A DNA stretch of 64,000 bases, from assembly GCF_014284275.1 (NCBI RefSeq), contig NZ_JACOFU010000005.1, forward strand, positions 62,001 to 126,000, read 5' to 3'. Of this stretch, positions 60,958-64,000 are shown in pieces (the stretch's first letter is position 1; every line of letters starts with the position of its first letter). Below the pieces are notes generated by a model. It made no database searches, was not told the DNA's origin, and saw only the letters and a program-made list of their open reading frames with translations. A program made the position numbers and the translations under genes. Origin of the DNA: Affinundibacterium amnicola. Its GTDB lineage: Bacteria > Pseudomonadota > Gammaproteobacteria > Burkholderiales > Burkholderiaceae_D.

Positions 60958-63090
60958 TCAGCGCTTGGTCTGATTGTCGATATCCATTCTTGTACGGATA
61001 AGGCTGGTCGCGGACATGGCAAAAGACAGGTTGGCCGGGTCGATGGTGATGGTCGCGTTCTTGACCGGGGCCGCGCCCAAGATCCGGCTGAACGTCGACG
61101 CCACGGTGTTGTCGTCATCATCAAAGGCCCCATGTTGGCGAGCCTTCGAGGCCTTGATGGAGGTCTTTGCCTCATCGTTTGGCGCGATCACCCAATCGGC
61201 TGCGCCGCTCTTACCGAACAGCTGCTTCAAGTCAGGATCATTTTTGACGGTGTTTTCCATTCCCAGGATGGGCACACCTTCGCTAAAGCCCGGAATGCGC
61301 TGGGTTTCTTCAAAGGCGTTCGAGACGAGATAGAGCAAGCTTTTGTTGTAGATGCGCGCGCAGTTATCGCTTTGTTCAGCGGTATCAGACAAGCTGTACA
61401 TTGCGAACTTGCCGATTTGTCCGTTCTCGATCAGGGGCAGGTAACTTGATTTGAACAACTGCGCCGTACACGCCGGCGCCCACAAGGTGCAAGTTGCCAC
61501 CGACAGATTCGCGCCGGTCTGCCCTTTCATCGGGCCGCTGGTGATGACACCTTTGCTAGCCAGGAGCTGAATCAGTGGCGCATGCAAAATTGATCCGGCG
61601 CTGTGGCCAACCACATGCAACTCGAGGTCAGGAAATTGTTTGGTCAGCGCGATGATGAGCTGCACCACGCGGCGTGCGCCACCGTCCTTGCCGCTGGCGG
61701 CCAGCGCGTTTTCCTTCATCTCGCTCCATGCCGCCTTGCCGCTCATCGTGCGCGCGAGCGGCTCGAGGGCGTCGTCGAACCGGTCGAGCATAAAGTCCTT
61801 GGCCTTGTCGAGAAAGCCTTCGGGTCGGCGCCGCCGCACAGCATCCTGGAGCATATTCGTCAGGGTCGACCAATAGTCCGTGTTCCAGATGAACGCAAGC
61901 GGGTACACTCCTTCCGCGAGCAGCGCGCCGCGGTATTCAGCCACGCGCTGTACCGCTGCATCGGCAGATACCAGGCCGCCGTGCGCAAACAACAACAGCC
62001 GCTTTTTCTTCGTGCTGGCGTTGAACATGGTCGGGATATCGTTCTTGAAAATGTTGGTCACTTCCTCGTCGCTGGTGCCATAGTCGCCACCAGGTTTGAA
62101 GCGCCCTTGATTGCCCAGACTGATCAGGTGCGGGCGCAGGTCGCTGTAGGTGTAAGCCACCGACATGCCAGAGCCGCTGGCGTGGGCAGTCGCAAATGAA
62201 AGCGGTTTGTTGAGCACTACTGGTGCGCCAAGGCGCGCGACCCAGACATCGGTGCCGTTTTCGAGCCAGTCGTCGTAGCTGACGTGGCCCATGCCGTCCT
62301 TGCCCCATCCGCTGCCCCATGAGTTCTGAATCCAGAATCCTTTGCTATCATAAGCGACGATCGCGAATGCGTGCCCGCCCAGCACGTCGGGGCTGTACTT
62401 GATTTCGCCATCGGCGCCGACCGCTTGCCAGCCGGCGTGCACCATTGAAGTCGCGTACAGTGCGCCGACGTCGGCAATCGCGGCATGCATCGCAATAAGG
62501 TCTTTATGGTTGACCCGGTAGTAGGCGCCCAGCGGGCAGGCGCGCGCGGCCACCAAACGCGCGTCATTGAGGCTGCCGCGCTTGCTTTTTTCAACGTGAT
62601 AAGGCCACTCTTCGTCGCGGCAAACACCATGCTTGTTCCATCCCTTCATGGCGCCGCGCGCGCTCGATCCGTCGTAGTTTTCGCCTGGCCATTCGTCGTA
62701 GCGGCGCGCCAGCTCGTAAAACATGCGCGGACTCACCTTGTTCAGGTCCGGGACGTGCTGGCGTCGGCGCAGCAGATAGTTGGCGACCGTGGCCAGGCCG
62801 AATCCAGTGCAAGCGCCCTCCGCACCCTGGTCAAGCACCGGCACCTTGTGTTTCAGGTAGTCGTTAAGCGGGATCTCGCAGGGCACTTCGACCAGGCTGG
62901 CAACGTACATCCGGTCGCGAAAATCGAGACTGTCACGGCGGGCGTTGAAGCGCCGCGCTGGCTCTGCCGCTGTATCGGCCGCCACCCCAGCTTTACCTGT
63001 CTTTCCAGCCTTGACTGGTTTCTCAGCCTTGCCATCTTTTTGCGTCGTGCTCGACTTGTTCGCTGTTTTGCCTGCCGGGGATTTTGCCAT
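60958..63090 (-). CDS. Fusion of a papain-like (C1) peptidase and an alpha/beta-hydrolase
   Basis: After a Lys/Ala-rich N-terminus (~1-40) the first half is a C1 peptidase: Gln and Cys in 'LDQGAEGACTGFGLA' (~95), His in 'GGHAFAIVAYD' (~238) and Asn in 'WIQNSWGSGWG' (~256). The second half is a lipase/esterase-like domain: 'LLLFAHGGLVS' (~370), Ser in 'VVGHSAGSILH' (~497) and a candidate His in 'ARQHGAFDDDD' (~655). There is no signal peptide. Such a protease-plus-hydrolase chain is uncommon. It may act as a self-processed effector (inference). AGGAAG precedes the ATG; GC-rich. Confidence 0.8.
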   Translation of the reverse strand: MAKSPAGKTANKSSTTQKDGKAEKPVKAGKTGKAGVAADTAAEPARRFNARRDSLDFRDRMYVASLVEVPCEIPLNDYLKHKVPVLDQGAEGACTGFGLATVANYLLRRRQHVPDLNKVSPRMFYELARRYDEWPGENYDGSSARGAMKGWNKHGVCRDEEWPYHVEKSKRGSLNDARLVAARACPLGAYYRVNHKDLIAMHAAIADVGALYATSMVHAGWQAVGADGEIKYSPDVLGGHAFAIVAYDSKGFWIQNSWGSGWGKDGMGHVSYDDWLENGTDVWVARLGAPVVLNKPLSFATAHASGSGMSVAYTYSDLRPHLISLGNQGRFKPGGDYGTSDEEVTNIFKNDIPTMFNASTKKKRLLLFAHGGLVSADAAVQRVAEYRGALLAEGVYPLAFIWNTDYWSTLTNMLQDAVRRRRPEGFLDKAKDFMLDRFDDALEPLARTMSGKAAWSEMKENALAASGKDGGARRVVQLIIALTKQFPDLELHVVGHSAGSILHAPLIQLLASKGVITSGPMKGQTGANLSVATCTLWAPACTAQLFKSSYLPLIENGQIGKFAMYSLSDTAEQSDNCARIYNKSLLYLVSNAFEETQRIPGFSEGVPILGMENTVKNDPDLKQLFGKSGAADWVIAPNDEAKTSIKASKARQHGAFDDDDNTVASTFSRILGAAPVKNATITIDPANLSFAMSATSLIRTRMDIDNQTKR

Positions 63091-63181
63091 TGTCGCTTCC
63101 TGGTTGTGCTGCCGTTGAAATAGCGAATTAAAATACTTTTATGAAATAAACATAATGATATTGAATATCTTAATGTTCTGA

Positions 63182-64000
63182 TTAAAGTTTAACCCCCAAA
63201 TAGATGCCAGTCGACACCTTCTTTTCTATTGATGTGCTGAGCATTTCCCGACCAATTGAACGTTCAATAAGCAAGGAAAAAAGTGTTTGGCCTTTGGGTG
63301 GATTAGCTGCATCGTAGAATGCGTATTCAAGTTGAATTTTGCCTTTTTTATAGGTATCTTTTAATCGATCACCCGAAGCCGTGATGTCTCGGGCATATGT
63401 ACCGGAGAAAGTAATCTTCGCCCGGTCGCAAAATGATGTGAACAAGTCAACATTTATATTGACTGATAATCCAGCAGTCCGCCCTTTTGGTGCTTTTACT
63501 GGATCGTCCGTCTCGAGCGTATTTAGATAATAAATATTCGTCTTTGGACGAATAAATAGTCCCCAAGTATTCGGAGTGTAGCCTAGCCCAAATTTTAGCG
63601 AGGGTACATTAACAGGTTCGACAGAAAATTTACCTTCAAGGCTACTTGTTCCAGCAATTCTATCTCGAGATCGTGCTAAGTCCGAGTCAATCAACCAAGA
63701 GGTTCCATGTGTAATATCACCAAAAACGGATTTAACACCGAGTTCAAATGACTTTTGATCGGATCCGACCGATGCGTTGTCATTAACCACAAGTGCGATA
63801 AATGGTTCATACAAAAAATTACTGTTGGAACCACCCTTAACGATGCTATAAGCCAAAGCGAATTGTGTCACTCCACCATTTGCTTTATTACTTGAGGAGT
63901 ATCCTAATCTTGCAGGCATGGAACTAGTCCCAGGATCATCTAATGCAGGATCTAACCGCAGGGTCATTTGTGCACATACTGACGACGATGTCATGAAAGC
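63182..64000 (-). CDS. Beta-rich exported protein, 5' end outside the window
   Basis: The frame is open through the window edge; the visible start 'AFMTSSSVCAQMTLRL' looks like the end of a signal peptide (SVCAQ), so the real start is upstream. The ~270 visible residues alternate polar and hydrophobic positions with many Gly/Ser/Thr and aromatic residues ('FIRPKTNIYYLNTLE', 'GIYLGVKL' end), suggesting an outer-membrane beta-barrel. GC content falls back to the lower level. No family is recognised. Confidence 0.6.
   Translation of the reverse strand, partial: AFMTSSSVCAQMTLRLDPALDDPGTSSMPARLGYSSSNKANGGVTQFALAYSIVKGGSNSNFLYEPFIALVVNDNASVGSDQKSFELGVKSVFGDITHGTSWLIDSDLARSRDRIAGTSSLEGKFSVEPVNVPSLKFGLGYTPNTWGLFIRPKTNIYYLNTLETDDPVKAPKGRTAGLSVNINVDLFTSFCDRAKITFSGTYARDITASGDRLKDTYKKGKIQLEYAFYDAANPPKGQTLFSLLIERSIGREMLSTSIEKKVSTGIYLGVKL

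Larger units (their letters stand above)
45887..64000. mobile_element. Modular Tn7/Tni-like genomic island in comM (right end outside window)
   Basis: The left boundary is base-exact at 45887, where comM homology stops and a TGT-type transposon end begins. No 3' comM sequence, no opposite-facing end and no transposase gene are seen through 64000, so the element is at least 18 kb and its mobility genes probably lie to the right. Cargo includes a CBASS operon, a tRNA array, HNH nuclease, several XRE regulators and a GC-rich segment behind a Tn402-family repeat. Assignment to Tn7-like versus Tn402/Tni elements is inferred from end structure only. The tail of the range (after ~63100) may be host or cargo. 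Confidence 0.75.

Noticed and set aside
60616-64000. Second Tn402-type inverted repeat
   Set aside because: I looked for GTGCAGTCGTCTTCTG on the plus strand to the window end and found none; only a short GTGCAGT match near 60694, which is chance.

Overview
The window reads as the chromosome of a betaproteobacterium, most likely Oxalobacteraceae (Undibacterium-like). This is inferred from a PhaA-type thiolase beside a phasin, a TorF-porin/glnK/amtB cluster, ubiK next to comM, CHASE2-cyclase and HD-GYP signalling genes, and moderate GC. No rRNA or other direct species marker is present.

Region 1 (1-45886) is ordinary host chromosome. In order it holds: a propeller-sensor histidine kinase cut by the window start; a BlaI/BlaR1-like pair with a TCTAGA-repeat operator; a secreted subtilase; a 2OG-Fe(II) oxygenase; an exported amidohydrolase divergent from a membrane-anchored AraC regulator; a penicillin-acylase-type Ntn hydrolase; a PKD/Ycf48 lipoprotein; a small scrapyard of duplicated and broken genes (a RAYT element with an amber codon, a truncated second acylase, a Ycf48 fragment); a DUF4214/delta-60 surface protein; a LytS/LytT-type two-component pair; an S9 peptidase; an operon of HD-GYP, CHASE2-cyclase, SH3 and M48 genes; PHA genes; an alkA-ogt repair operon; a TPR-GAF histidine kinase paralogous to the first kinase; and a nitrogen-assimilation operon (torF-like, glnK, amtB) behind a good sigma-54 promoter.

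Region 2 (45887 to beyond the window end) is a mobile island inserted in comM, which is cut after residue 291. The boundary begins with TGTAAAAATT followed by AATGAGA-like repeats about 19-20 bp apart, which resembles a Tn7/Tni-type transposon end. Five more end-like sequences of two types, all in the same orientation, divide the island into modules. Module 1: an autoregulatory XRE protein, a complete three-gene type II-short CBASS anti-phage operon (CD-NTase, E2, S-4TM effector), a candidate small RNA, a perfect orphan CIRCE element and a truncated HTH gene. Module 2: an XRE regulator, a small gene, and an array of 18 canonical tRNAs plus an anticodon-arm-less tRNA and one or two cloverleaf-like non-canonical structures, with two small phage-type ORFs and an HNH endonuclease. 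Module 3: a deleted cREC-REC gene, a small XRE-like protein and a secreted protein. Module 4: a 174-aa unknown. After the last end-like repeat come a C-terminally anchored membrane protein, an exact 25-bp Tn402-family inverted repeat, and a GC-rich cargo of a metallophosphoesterase and a papain-protease/alpha-beta-hydrolase fusion. A beta-rich exported protein runs off the window.

The parts may work together as a defence island: CBASS senses phage, while a nearly complete tRNA set could offset tRNA loss or codon stress during infection. That link is inference. No transposase gene and no 3' half of comM is visible, so the right boundary lies outside this window.
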